In this document: positions 49,959-63,270 of the stretch, piece after piece | Layout: every line of letters starts with the position of its first letter | Numbering within the stretch: the stretch's first letter is position 1 | DNA from: Lichenostomus cassidix | Lineage: Eukaryota > Chordata > Aves > Passeriformes > Meliphagidae | DNA: 64,000 nucleotides | Direction: 5' to 3' | Assembly: GCA_008360975.2 (NCBI GenBank) | Contig: CM039182.1 | Coordinates: 103,385,443 to 103,449,442, forward strand | Made by a program: the position numbers and the translations under genes | Notes under the pieces: generated by a model | Databases searched by the model: none | What the model saw: only the letters and a program-made list of their open reading frames with translations | What the model was told of the DNA's origin: nothing

Positions 49959-50459
49959 TGTAGTAATGCAATTTTCAGATCTCCATGTGCTTCCATTGTT
50001 TCCCTGCTCTGTATGCTATTGGTTCATTTTGAAATATGCATCCTGCTGTACCTGAAAACCTATTGGTGTGTACCCTTTTGCCAATCTTCCCTTCCTGCTC
50101 CTGGGACTGGCTCTTAGAGAGCCAGCCCCTGCCCCCTTTCCTTTCCCTTAAAAGCCAGAGTCTGCGTCAGAGAGGGGTCTTCATCTCTGCGCTGGCAGCC
50201 CCCGAACCGCCCCGGCCTTCCTCCCCTGCAACCCTTTTCCCCTTACCCCAAATAAACCTCCCTGGAAGAACAGAGATGGATTCCAGTTCATTTCTTCATC
50301 TTACTTCATTTCCTGCTGAATCTCTGTGGCTACGAGGCTCACGCCACGCCGAGCAGACCCGGGGGTCTCGCGCCCTGAATCCGGTGGAATTACGCGGACC
50401 AGAGACCCAGTTCCAGGGGGGAGCCAGCCTGTGCCACCCTCCCGGAGCCTGCCACATCA
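49959..50459 (+). mobile_element. ERVK-like solo LTR, complete (501 bp)
   Basis: It begins TGTAGTAATG, ends ACATCA, and has a perfect 6-bp target-site duplication TATAGG at 49953-49958 and 50460-50465. It is the uninterrupted sister of the LTR at 33837-34827. Landmarks are CTATTGGTTCATTTTGAAAT (inverted CCAAT), TTAAAAGCCAGAGTCTGCGT with a TATA-like TTAAAAG at 50148, AATAAA at 50251-50256, CAGAGATGGATTCCAGTTCA, and a GC- and CpG-rich 3' part (GGCTCACGCCACGCCGAGCA). The 6-bp duplication supports class II. A 142-codon frame (50036-50464) and a 75-codon antisense frame fall within the LTR and are not genes. No primer binding site or gag follows, so it is a solo LTR. Confidence 0.92.
50251..50256 (+). 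promoter_or_regulatory. AATAAA polyadenylation signal of the ERVK-like LTR
   Basis: AATAAA within CCCCAAATAAACCTCCC, shared with 34618 in the sister. It lies about 100 bases after the TATA-like TTAAAAG. Confidence 0.68.
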
Positions 50460-50465
50460 TATAGG

Positions 50466-53400
50466 TGCATGAATTATACGTGTGGATGCACAAATTAAAA
50501 TGCCTATACATAGATACGTACATACATGCATACTAAAAAAGAACAGACTGCAGTTTCTGGACACCTGCCACTGGCTTGTAGATAATAATAAACATGACTG
50601 ACTCCTGAAAAATGTAACCCTAAAAAAATTAGATGTAAGTCTCCTGTCTGAACATAACATCAGAGTTTTGGATTTTGGTTTTCTTGAAAGGAAACCCTCT
50701 AAAACTGCAGGTAAAAAAAAATCTAGAACAATATATGGTCACTATATAAAATATGTTGCCCAAAGATAATCACAGTGCGATTATTAAAAATATACTTAAT
50801 GTGCATTCCTTTGTTGTGGTTTCAAGAGCTGTCAGATTTAAAAGCAGAAAATATGAAGAGGAAGTATTACTGAATATCAAGTGCATATTTATTCGTGGAG
50901 CAGAAGTGCAAAAGTCTGTCTTTCTTAATGAGGATTCCCTAAATTTTATGAAATATTTGTCATTCTATCTATTTTAGAATGAAAGGACAGCAGTGATCAG
51001 TTCAAACCACACAGATAAAAGGTGAGGAAAATTCTAGAAATTTTAATGCAGAAAGTGTGCTCCTATACGTAACTGTCTCTTATATCAGTGAAATCAAGTA
51101 AAGGGAAAGATTTTAGTTTCTTCCTAGTTCCATAGCAACAGAAATCAGACATGCTGATATCTACCATCAGCAATATATTCAATTTTATTAGACACTTACA
51201 CCTCTTTTAAGTTAAGTTTAAAATTTTTTAAGCTAATTTCCTTGGGAAAGACAGTGTCGCAGAGCCTCAGAGGCTCAGAAATTCCTTCCATGAACAAGAA
51301 ATTATTCCTGTTCCCTGTTGGAATTTGTGACCATAAAATAAATGAGATTTAATTTCATCTCATAGCTATAACAGTTTGAAAAATGTTTCTGGAATGGGGT
51401 TAGATCCAATCTCTTCTGCTTACATGTGGGCAACTGATATTGATAGGAAGGACATTTTGCATGCAGATGGAGAGCAAAATAAACCAGGGACATGCAACTG
51501 GCATCACATGGCAAGCAAAATAGGTATTGCTATCAAGCTGGAAGTTCAATGGAGGGTTTCTAAACAGGTATAGGCAATTTGCATTTCCATAGAGCTGAAA
51601 TGAGAAATGCTCCTTACCTAACTCTTATAAACCCCTTTGGAATGAGGAATGGATCCTTTCTTGCAATAATATAGTTGAAGTTTAAGGTTATTTCCCTATA
51701 TTGAGAATGCATTCATGTATCATAGCTAATATACTTAGAAATACTTCAGAAATGGTTGAAACACATCAAACACATCAAAGCATTGGTTAAGTGAGACTGC
51801 GTTTCTATACAGGGTTATGAACCACTCTGTATTTTGGGCTACCTTGCAAAGAAATCACCAAGAACCTCTTCTCTGAACAAAATTACTTTACACTGTGGTC
51901 ACTCTGATTCCTTTCACTCTGACAAAAGATTGAATGTGTGTGGACATGAAACATGATAACAAAAGCACACAGGTTTGAAAAGCTATTAAGAAGGGAACAT
52001 GAATTCAGTAAACTTCCAGCCTTGAAATGATGAGGTTATTATAAATCATATCCTTGAAATACCGGGGTGAAGGGAGAAACCTCACGTGTCCTTACAACTG
52101 TAATCGTGTCATTTAGACAGTGTATTATTGACATGCAGAAGAGGCCCAGTTATGAGTGTTGTTCCCAACTCCCACCCTATTCCACAGGCTTTGAAAACAC
52201 ACACAAAAGAGCAAACACAAGGAATGAAATAATTTCAAACATCTCTTAGGCCTTAGTAGCATTAAAAAATGCCAGGGTCATGAGATAGCTTATTGAGTCT
52301 CATTGTCCTCTCAGTATCTCTAGTGGTATCCTGGAGCTTTAGGTTTATTTCATATATTCTAGAGTCATGTTTTTCATAAAAGTTATGAAAGTTTTAATTT
52401 TTCTATCACCTTTTATTCCCACTCTTTTCCCTATGCAAATTTATTTTCTGATTGCAAATTCTCAGGTTTTTTAGGTTGTGCCCTGGATGATCTGGACTGG
52501 AATCTTTATGGAACTCAGAAATTACATTACTGCATGGAGTGGTAAAATTATCCAGTTAGTTCACTCTACAAATGATGGTGCCAAAACAGCCTTTCCTAAC
52601 TCAGCATCAATATTCACCACTTGCCTCCCATTCCTCTTTTGCTTAAGTAGAAAAAATTATTACAGTGTTACTCTGATCCTAGACAAGGCAAAACATTCTT
52701 GGGGGAGGGGGGGAATAAACAAATTAGTTGTGATTCTACTCTAACCAGACCAACCACCTAAACATTTTTTTTTCCTTAAAAAAAAAAAAAAAATTTACAG
52801 GTTATTTGTTCTATCGTCTACTGAAGCTGTATGGTTGAAGGATGTCTTCTTTCCTATGTCTTCTCAATATTCCAATGCATTAAACTGTTCTCTGCCTTTG
52901 CAAAAAATTTCCCATGACAGTTTTTAGATTACAGAGACAAAATGCATTATGTTCCTTTTAAAATCTATTTAAAGATAGTTGAGCACAGAACTCCTGGTCT
53001 GAGGAATTCTCCTCAGTGTTTAGTACCACACATACTTTCTTACAATCATCTCCTTTAATCATGGTAACAAAGTATTAAGTCTTATTTCTTCTAGACAGAG
53101 CTCAAATGTGTTTCAAAACTTATATTCATAAATGACAGTAACCTAGAAAAAAGGTAAGGTTAGTCCTTTAAAAAGATGTACACTTCAACAGAGAGTTCTG
53201 CCATTTTATCTCAGTTTAGACTTAAATTGTTTTGTCAAAACAGTGAGATCACAGAAACAGTGTAAATGCAAACCAGAATGGTGGGGAAAAAAGCAATTTA
53301 TTAGAAAACTCATGGTTTTGAGGTAGAGTATTACCTTACAAGAAAGTACTGTTCCAAAGAAAGAAACTATTACTACAAACTGTCATGATAATGTGTGATT

Positions 53401-56400
53401 TTAATTATGTCAGTAACACTGATAGATTAACAGATAATGAACAGAAATATCAACGACATCAATATTACTTCAAATGCAGGCTAAATATTTAATGTATACA
53501 TTGAAAAATCAATGTAAAAGTAAAATTTCCTAAGCTAAAGACAAAGTGTGTTAAATAGATCTGAATGACAGAGATTGGTTAACTCCCTAATTGGAAGAAC
53601 ACACAAGTGAAACTAACCACATAAGTCAAAGAATAAATTCAAGAAAGCCTGTCACAGAGATTAAAGATTTATACAGCTGTTTCATCCATCTGGTGTTTAA
53701 CCAAGCAAACACTGGTGGAGAGCATATGACTCAGATGCCTATATTGCAGGATAACTGACTGATTAAATGAATTTGTACATCAATCAAAGACCATAAGACT
53801 TAAAATTAGACTTACCAAAAAAAGCCACTCAAAATGTTTTGAGAGCACAGAATTTGTAGATGAGTTGGCACTGATTTTAAAAGCAGTTTTGGAAGACCAT
53901 GGAACAAGATACCAGGATGAGTTTTGGAGCTGTAGCAGGTATTAAGTGCATAATTATTGAAATCTATAGGCTCTGATGTACTGCCCAAAAATACTTCATA
54001 TAAAGAAAATGGGTGACTTTTGAAATGTGAAATTGAAGCACGCAATGGTGAGTTACACTTACAAATATGAAGCCATGGAGAAAATTTATATTCCCACTGG
54101 ATTTAAACAGGTTATGCATAAAATTTCCCATGAATTTTGTTCAAGTGAAGAAAATAAATAAACTGATGTTAGTACTGCCACTTGTCAAATCAGCTTTACA
54201 ATCTGCTTAACTATGTGCCCAAAATCTCAAGAAAAGCCATCAACTTAATTGAGATGATTTTCATATGCCCAAAACATTCTGATGTGCTGGTATACGAGAA
54301 GAAAATCAGTTTTGCATTTCTAAGCTTTTCAATGAACAGTTCTGGTGAGCTGCAGTGCATAGATCAGCAACCAGTAGTTCTCTGTTTCAAGGTGGGCATT
54401 TTTAAGCATGTCTCATGCCTAGCAGAGCATACAAAATCTTGGAAACAGAAATATTTACACCATCTTTACACAGTAGTGAAATTGTTTTCATTTAGATATG
54501 ATATCATGCACATAAATGATCTTGAGATGTTTGTGTCTTGCATTTTTCTCCCATATTAATGGGGAATTTTGTACATGAAACATACAGCGGCTGGAACAGG
54601 CAGAACAATTTGATGAACATGATGAAAGGCAGATACCTGGGAGGATCAAGGTTAGCATGTTGTATATCCTCATAACAGAACTGTCTAGATTTACCATGAG
54701 AGAAGATGCAGCAAAAAAAATGTAGTTACATATCCAAAAAAAAATTCAAATTTTTTCAGTTTTGTGTAAAATCTCTGTAAATTTTCCCCCTATTTATCAC
54801 CCAGTGGTATACTGCAGCAAAGAGCATTCCAAACAAAATCTAAGCATGCTGAGAGCACATTGGCTTGCGTTTTTCCCACATGCTTTCTCTTTGCCTTTTC
54901 CTAATAACTATTTTCTTGGATTTGTCACAACTTTTAACATTACACAATACCACCAGCCACAACTTACAAAATTTTGATTGTGTTAAACTTGATGCTATGA
55001 GTGTTATTCATTAAATTAACCATGGACTATGTTGGGCCATATAAAACAGCGAGAGTGTAAAGCATATCACCCAGAAAAAATTCTACAGTTCAGCTTATGT
55101 ACAGGCAGGCCTGTACATTAACTTAAACTTGCAGTGGTTTAATTATGCCTTCTTTTACAAAACTACAAAAGTACAAATCCTGCAAGAATTTAGGGGAAAA
55201 CTCTGAATCCCTCCTTTTACTGCAGGTAAGTTCACTTTGTGAAACAGACAGAGCATATGGGTACAGCTGCCTCCAGGCTGTGTGAGTTGGGGTGATCTTC
55301 CTTCACTTGCACATTGGCAAATTGTCCATTTAAGCCCAAGTCAATCACCTTGAGGTCAATTACAAGACACAGGGAACTCAAGAAGGTGATCTGTCTTACA
55401 GGTACCCAGTATATTTTCAGATAAATAGTACCTTAGGAGTGGTTACTTCTTTTTAGGGATGTTGAAGGAAGTGTTGGAAGAGTGGCTGGCTCTAAGGGTA
55501 AAACTTTTGGATATCTGCTTTGAGCTCCTTTGCTGTTTCCATTGTTGTCCTCACCTGCTGCCTGACACCAAAGGTGTTGAGCTGTTCCTTTTACCATCAT
55601 TTGTATAGGGTCAGTCTTTGTATAGGGTCAGCACAAAGCCACTTGTGGAACATGATGTACAGATGATTCTTGCTCAAGTTTGTGTCTTGCTGGTGTTAAA
55701 CTCTCACACAGGTCATTGCACGATAATGAAGAGCAGCAGAGCAAGCTGTGAGCAGCCACTCACAGAGCAGGTTGCTGGCTGTCAGATGCGGTGAATGCTA
55801 AAAATACCCCATGGACTTCTGAAGAAAACAGATACAATTTTCATTTATCTGCTTGTGGGCAAAGTGCTGCTGCTCACTAGGTGCCATATCATAGAGCAGA
55901 GGTGCTGGATGAACAGTGCTTGTGACAAAGAAGCCTTGAAGAGGAAATGGGGGATACTTTGCCATTTCATTGTTCCCCTTTTGTTTTAAATGATCTTGAA
56001 TTTTGTACCAACAAGCAGAAGGGATAATATGGGTAGGATTTAGAGTATTTCAAAGATTGAAGTAAATTTGCAAGTGAGGAAAAAATGAAACTATATAGAT
56101 AAAGTTGGTTAAAAAGCTTTGGCAATTAATAGTTTTACTTGCCTTACTTCCCTGTGTATTCCTTTCCACTATCCTGCTTTGGTCTCAAAGACAAGTAACA
56201 ATATCTACAAATGCTATCATCTTCTTCAGACACTTGTGCTAAAGTCAGAAAATACTCTTTCTCTGACAAGACAGATAGCAACCTTTCTGCAGAATATATC
56301 CAAACTACTCTATAGAGAGCACTTAAAGATAAACAGGAAAAGATATTTAGAGCACAGGGTGCACAGGATTCATTTGTAAGCACACTTACATATAAAAGTA

Positions 56401-58429
56401 AGATAATTACCAATTTTTCAAAAGCATAGGGAAGATGCTCTACAGAGGTGTTGTTTTTCTAATAAGCAGAGGTAAACTGTAGAAGGCATGATTTAATTGG
56501 GGAAGTTTTTAACCAGATTTTGTAATGAAAGAGATACGAAAAAAGTTATGAAGATGGGCGTAACCCTTTTGTTCTTCTCTTTGGCAGACAAGAAGACTGT
56601 AAATCACACTTCAAATGCATTGGATTTTAGAAATCCTGAGGTGAATGTGCTGACAAAATTATGGTGGAAGTGGTTAGCTCAATGAAAGTGGAAACTGTAG
56701 TTAGAGAGCATCTAGAGGGTATTGCAGTGTTGGTTTTGATCTATCCTTCTTTCCTGAAGAAACATTTGGGTATTTTTTTGCAGTATTTTAAAGGATGGAT
56801 TAATACAAACACAATTTTCAGCAGGATGAAGAGCTATCGAGAGAATGGTTTCATGGCACTGATGACCAGTCCCACCAGAGACCAACATCTCACACACAAC
56901 ACCTGCCTTTTTCATTCTAAAAAATTTGCCCAGCTGTTATCAGTGTGTTTTTGCTCCCAGGGAAAGGATGCAAAATAAGGGCATCTGGGAAAACTGTCTC
57001 ATTCTTTCTATCCTCTTCACGTTAAAATTAATCAAGGATGGAAAGTTTTAAAGGTCTCCTTTCTCTTTCCCACTGGATTCAGACAGTCAGAAGAAAATTA
57101 AACAAAAGGAGGAAGATGATGAATCAGCCTCAGAATATGAATAATTTGGGGACCAAGGAGCTCCAGACAAAAGAAAACACAATTCTCACTTTCGCAGTTC
57201 ATCTTTCATTTTTGAATACTCATCACCATCTACTGCCAAGATGCCAAGATTAAAATCTGTTTCTCCATTTGTCATCTCTTATTTCAAGTGAGTTCAAAGG
57301 GATCACTGGTCTCAGAGTGAATGTTCAGTACTCTCAGAGCATGCAAAACAACATGAGTTTGCAGGGAGGATCAGCATGAAAGCATTCATGAAATCATATT
57401 TTTCTGACAGTAAAGACCAAGGAAGGAGAGAAAAGGCATCCTCTTCCCAGTATCTTTTAAAGTATTTTCTTCTTGTTTTATTTATTCTGGAATCCTTTCT
57501 TTCTCAGTTTCATCCCTGTCTTTTTTCCACTATAAATGCAAAAATGTATTCTGACTGCAAAGGGTAATCAAGCACTAGGGTAGTCAGAATCCGGACCCTA
57601 TTTTTATCACATTTTATGTATGATCTCTCAAGGTCTCATAGGCCATATTTTCCTTGGCTGCACACTTGTGATAAGAGCCATCTCGTCTATTGAGTTTGCA
57701 AAGCCACTGCTCACTTTTTGTCTCCACCCACAGATCCAGCCTCCCACAGCACCCCTGTTCTCTGGACATTCTGTATTTTATGCTGTAGCAATGGTGCCAC
57801 CATTCTTATAGAATATCCCGGAAATCTCGACCCCATGTATAATATCTACATAGAGAAACTTCTTGTATCATAGATATGATGACCTAAATACCAATCACTT
57901 CACACTATGAGTAGCAGAGACTTTTTACACCCAACTGGCACAGAAAAGCCTAGCAACACAAAAGTTTTCCATATGGACTGACCACTGGCATGGAAGCAGA
58001 AGGAGGAAGGTGAATACAGCACTGGTGCCTGGCAGGATGGGGGCTGTTCTGTCAGCAATCCTTCAACCCCATCCACAGTTGTCAGGAAAATAAAATGAGA
58101 GCTACCCCCAGTTTCTTTGGCCAGCTTTACTACCTCAACTCTCTCTTTCCCAAGTGGCTAACTGGTTTTAAAATCCCACAGTCCATGTGGTGAACCGCTT
58201 CAGAGAGATGAATCCAGGCCTCTGTATTTGGAGCTCCAGCAGGTCCCTGGAATTTGTCCATCCATTTGTGAAGAATGGGATCTCCCTATCCAGCTCCCCC
58301 TTGCCCTGGAACTGACATGGCAGTGAAGGCATGGATCTGAGAGCATGCCCTATAAACTCAACTGGGATTGTCAGTGTGAAGCCACATTTAACACTACCAG
58401 AAGATTGCTGTCAATGCACACATTTTCAT
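50466..58429. other. Long AT-rich stretch, no gene seen
   Basis: Eight kilobases without a recognised gene or repeat family apart from the homopolymer pair at 52765. A moderately GC-rich part at 55230-55790 and another at 57960-58330 were inspected but not identified. All frames are under 130 codons and lack domain features. Confidence 0.55.
52765..52793 (+). repeat. T9 and A16 homopolymer pair
   Basis: Nine T, then CCTT, then sixteen A. The T and A tracts could pair as a short hairpin, but no element is associated with them. Confidence 0.85.
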
Positions 58430-58866
58430 GGAACCACAGAATCACAGAATGGGTTGGGTTGGAAGGGACCTTAAAGACCATCTCATTTCGACCACCCTGC
58501 CATGGACAGGGACATCTTCCACTAGACCAGGTGGCTCAAAGCATCATCCCACCTGGGCTTGAACACTTTCAAGGATGAGGAGTCCACAACTTCTATGGGC
58601 AATCTCTTCCACTGCCTCTCCACCCTCACAGTAAAAATTTTCTTCCTACTATCTAACTTAAACCTACTCTGTTTCAGCTTAAAGCCGTTTCCCCTTGTCG
58701 TATCACTGCATGCCCTTGTAAAATGTCCCTCTCCAGCTCTCTTGCAGGCCCCTTATTATAGATACTGGAAGGTGCTGTAAGGTCTCCCCAGAGCCTTTTC
58801 CAGGCTGAACAACCCCAACTCTCTCATTCTGTCTCCACAGAAGTGGTGCTCCATTCCTCTCATCAT
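58430..58866 (-). mobile_element. CR1 LINE 3' part, longest continuous copy
   Basis: The plus strand shows the inverted CR1 end: ACCACAGAATCACAGAATGG (two octamer-like tail units), GGTTGGAAGGGACCTTAAAG, CCTGCCATGGACAGGGACAT, CTTCCACTAGACCAGGTGGC, CAATCTCTTCCACTGCCTCT, TTAAAGCCGTTTCCCCTTGT, CTGTAAGGTCTCCCCAGAGC and CTTTTCCAGGCTGAACAACC. It is about 437 bases, antisense and 5' truncated near 58866. The subfamily differs from that of 33240 and 43110. The two plus-strand frames here read through the antisense of CR1 and are not genes. Confidence 0.92.
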
Positions 58867-61602
58867 CATCATATCAAAATCTGTTTAATATGGAACTTAT
58901 GTCCTGAAATTCTTGCTCAGCCGTGAGGCTTTATAGGAAAGGGTATGTGTGTCTTAAATAATATTAATAGCTCCATCTTTTTTATTGTCTTTTTCACCAT
59001 TATGAAAGAAAAATATGACTTTTAGGTTTTGCATCTTCTTTCGAGGTATAATTACATAAACATACCTGTATGTATACAGGGCAGATTCTAAGTATACATA
59101 TATATTATAAATGTATAAGAATAAATGGAGGTGAGCACATTAATATTATCCTAACTATGGCAGATGTATGCATACATTCCCTTATGCATGTCTGTGTGCA
59201 CAATACAAAATAGGCTAATGCTTCCTATCCTACTCAAAGCATATCTATTGATACATAAAATCACAACAGGAATACTTACAACAAATTAAAATTTCAATGG
59301 CTTTCAAATTAATGGAGTTGCTTCTAGGAATGCTTATAATTGGCAAACATTAATTTTGATTTATTGTGGTCCCCTACCTGTAAAAACAAAAAGAAAAGGG
59401 TAAATTTTGTTGTATTTAACAAATTTGAGCCTATGCACCAAGTTACACTGCAACTTTATGGCAATTCTGTGTGTGTGAAAAATGCCAGTATTTTATTTTT
59501 ATTTTGAAAGATACCAACCATTACTATGTAAAATGCATTAAACAAAGAGCAGCCATTTCTCCTTATTTATTTTGTTTTTGCTTAAAAAGATGCTTTTCAG
59601 CCTGGAAAGCATTGTAACAATAAAAATATGAAAAAAATACAAGTAATTTCAAGATGTGCTGGGACTACAGGGAACAGAAAAAGAACATTTATAATTAAAG
59701 ACATCATAATACTTCTGAAAAGAACTGATTGAAACATTTTTCATGTGATTTCACTGTGCTGAGGCCAAAACACTTCATGGAAGTAGAAGAGTTGAAAAGG
59801 ATGTTTTTAACAGGAAATTTTTTAGTCTGGATTCTCAACTCAGAAATGGCCAGAGCAAGAGAATCACATTTTTGGTGCTGCAGTCATTGTAAGTTGAGGC
59901 TTTAGCTTCACTCTGTCAGTTTCAGAGGGATCTACCAGGAGATGCTCAGCCCTAAAGGAAGGAGGCAAAGGCTCCCAGCCTTTGTCATCAGAATTTACCT
60001 GACACTTTAATCACTCTGAAAACCCACAAGACAAAAGGGTTTGAAGTTTCATAAGTATTTTCCAAATGATTCTAAAGTACTCATTTGGGTCTTGGCACAG
60101 TCCAGCACAATTCTGCCTTCATAAAATCACTACAGACGTTCAACTCTGGAATGAAAAGAGGATCTGGAAAATCAAATGTTGTCATGGAAAGGAACAGTTA
60201 CCTTCTTTCAGCTTTGAAGCTGAAGCTGTTCTCAGCTCTTAAATTGTCAAGAAAATTTGTAATCCCAACTCTCTTGTAATGAAGCATATCCTTTCACTCT
60301 CTTCATGTTTACCTATCAATAAGAACTATGCTGAAATCTGTCTCTTCTTTCTTGAGTTTTAACAGGAGTGCTGACTTTGCCTGAAATTTGATGTCCCGAT
60401 TTTTTAGAGGTTTTTTCTTTGATTCACTATATGGAAGCAAGAAATCAGGAATTCCTAATCCAGACAAGGAATAAGTGCTTAATTGCCATTGTCTAGGAAA
60501 TACTGCAACCCTGCTCTTTGAAACTGTCACAGGGTACCTCAGATACATTCTTAGTAAGAGGATCTGACCTATGTGCCTAAGTTAGAGACTGTTACAAAAA
60601 TAGACAAATAAATGGCCCAAAAAAATGGGCAATATAACTTAATAGCAGGAGCAGTTACCTGTCCTTAAGTCACAAACAGAATAAAGGAACCTGAAAGAAT
60701 AATGAAATGCACAAAAACTCATTCAAGCCTTCATAAACCTAAGAACAAAATACATCTCCTATTTATCTCAATTAAGAACTCAAAAGACTGTAACAGCTGT
60801 TGTGGAGAAACTCTCCTACATTGAAAAAATGGTATTTATATAAGGAAAACAAGCATTTCCTCTCGGGTTTATAAGCAGATGCTCTGTGCAGAGCTTTGTG
60901 ACAAACCAGAAGACCATCCCACACAACAAAGGGGTAAGGATTGTGCTCTACGGTCTCATTTACCAAAGCATAACAGATACATCTTTACTTAAAGGAGAAA
61001 ATTTGTAAATGCTAATTCCTGGGAAAAGGTAATTGAATCACAGCATGGCAGGAAGAATACATGACCTAGCAATGTACCAAGGACAAGGGACTTTTTCTGC
61101 AAAATATGAGAATGGCACACCACGGACTCATTGGAAAGACAAGTTACAAAAGGTAGGATTGCCTGTGTGCCATCGAGCATGCAGCTGAGGAGGCAAGCCA
61201 GTAATAACACCTTCCTTGGGCAGTTTGTTGCTGCTTTGTGTTCAGCTGAAGCCTTAGAAAAAGATGGAATATCCTGAGCACAGCAAGTGGACAAGCTAAT
61301 GCCCCTGGAGATCACAAAGCCAAATCACATTTAAGCTGATATTGATCTGGGGGAGATGACCCTGCTAGAAGAGGACTATCAGTGGAAATTAAAGAAATTG
61401 CTTTGCAGACAAACTTGACAGGTAGCCCAATTTTTAGGATTAAATGTTGAGTTATTACTAGTGATTCATCAAAGACTGTTCCAAGGTAGAAGCACTACTT
61501 TTCATATTATACTGACATAATATCGAAGAAAAAGGGGGCACAGGCCAGAAGAGCATACACCAGCCATATTTCTAGATGTGGAATACAAGGAAACTTCCAG
61601 AG

Positions 61603-61640
61603 AGCTAAAACAAAACAGCTGGCTAGCTAAAACAAAACAG
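61603..61640 (+). repeat. 22-bp-period direct repeat
   Basis: AGCTAAAACAAAACAG occurs at 61603-61618 and 61625-61640, separated by CTGGCT. This is a small local duplication. Confidence 0.85.
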
Positions 61641-63218
61641 ACTGGCACATGCATGTAGACAACAACAAAGTTGGCAAGCAGGAGAGCCCTAATATAATTG
61701 CCTATGCTTTCCAAAACTCTCAAGTGGGAAAAGTGAATGCCATCTGGGACTTCTGGCTTAACGGGCAGAAGCAGAGACTGGAGGGAGATTGCTTTGCCTT
61801 AAGCCACATTTAAAGAAGGAGCTGGCTCAATAGAAAGCACTGCCATGCAGGGGTGAGGACAGGCCAGATGCAGAAGCCAGTCTGGTCATTCAGAACAGCA
61901 GGTCATTCAAAGCTAAGCAGGTCATCACCTTGTTTATCAGGAGAGAGAAGACAATGTCTTCATGTCCAGAGGCCTGAGCACTTTGTTTACAATTTACTAG
62001 ACATTGCCTAGGATATAATAAATGAATATGTACTGGTTTGTGGCTCAGGCAGACTTTTATCTCTACTTGTCTAACATATTTGGGAATGTACAATCTATCA
62101 GGCCATCTTGGGGGGAGAATTTTTGCAAAGGTTAGTACAATACTGAACAAAGGGACTTCATACTCCCTCATTTAATTATTTCTCTTTCTGTTTCCTCTCT
62201 CTTTTTCTCCACTGTCACCTTCCCCACTCTGTCTTCATTTTTCTCACTCTAGTAAGTGTCATTTTATTACTGCAAAGGCATTTGCAAATATATGGCCTAA
62301 ATGGTGACCTGCAAATAGTAATATTAGAGAAGCCCTGCATGAGCAGGGGAGTCTTCAGTCACAAAAGGCTACTCCCTCTGGGCTTCAGCTTGGTCTCCTG
62401 AGACCTCCCCTCTTGGCTCTGTCAGCGTCATTATCTCTTCAGAGCAGTTTCTCTCTGACAGACCTTTTAGGCAAGGACCCGGATTTTTAATTGCATTCTG
62501 AAATAAAGGATGTAGACCTACACTGTATCTGTCTCTTTGTTCAACAGGCAGGCAGCTATGTGCTGGGTTTTCTGTGCAGCTTTCGTGTTCTCGCAGACCT
62601 TTCCTACATAAAAACTTAAGAGCAGAATTTGCTTGATCCTGAGGGCTCATAGTCACTGTTGTTGCAGATTTTTTACTATTTGCAGTTGCCTTATTTGGCT
62701 GGAAAACCATGTATTAAATGCCTCTACTAATTACTGTCAGACAGTTGCAGCAGCTGATTTGTCAAACCTATGGAAATACCACAGCCTGATAAAAATGAAA
62801 TGTGTCTCAAAGTCATTTAATTTGGAGAGACAAAGTAATATAGAATTTTGAATTATTAACTTTAACCATTAATGTCAATCATATTGGTAATAGATACCTT
62901 CAAAAATCTCTTTAGTGGAGGAGAAGGGTATTTTGAATTTATTTCTTTAGCTTCCTAACAAATTGAAAGGTTTTCCACAAGATTTTGCCACACAGTATGC
63001 TGGCTGCACTACTAATTAAAAGCTGGTAGTTTCTAAATTAACCTGTGAGTACCTACAGTGATGGAAATTGCCTCCTTAACGATATTATTTACTGACAAAG
63101 CAGGTGATGACCTGCTTGCATCTCCAAAAACAAGTTCATTAGTTTGTCCTAATGGCTAGTGCAGAGAAACACTCTGATATTTCATTATCATACTGCCTAC
63201 AGAAGAATGAGCTGCCAA

Positions 63219-63270
63219 AATGAAAAATAAGGAAAAAAGAAAATAAAAGAAAAGAAGAAAAAAAAAAAGC
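63219..63270 (+). repeat. A-rich (GAAA)n-like low-complexity patch
   Basis: About 50 bases of A with scattered G and T, ending in a run of 11 A. No element is associated with it. Confidence 0.75.

Noticed and set aside
50036..50464. 142-codon plus-strand frame
   Set aside because: It lies almost wholly inside the solo LTR at 49959-50459 and continues the GC-rich LTR sequence. The sister LTR does not preserve it as a protein.
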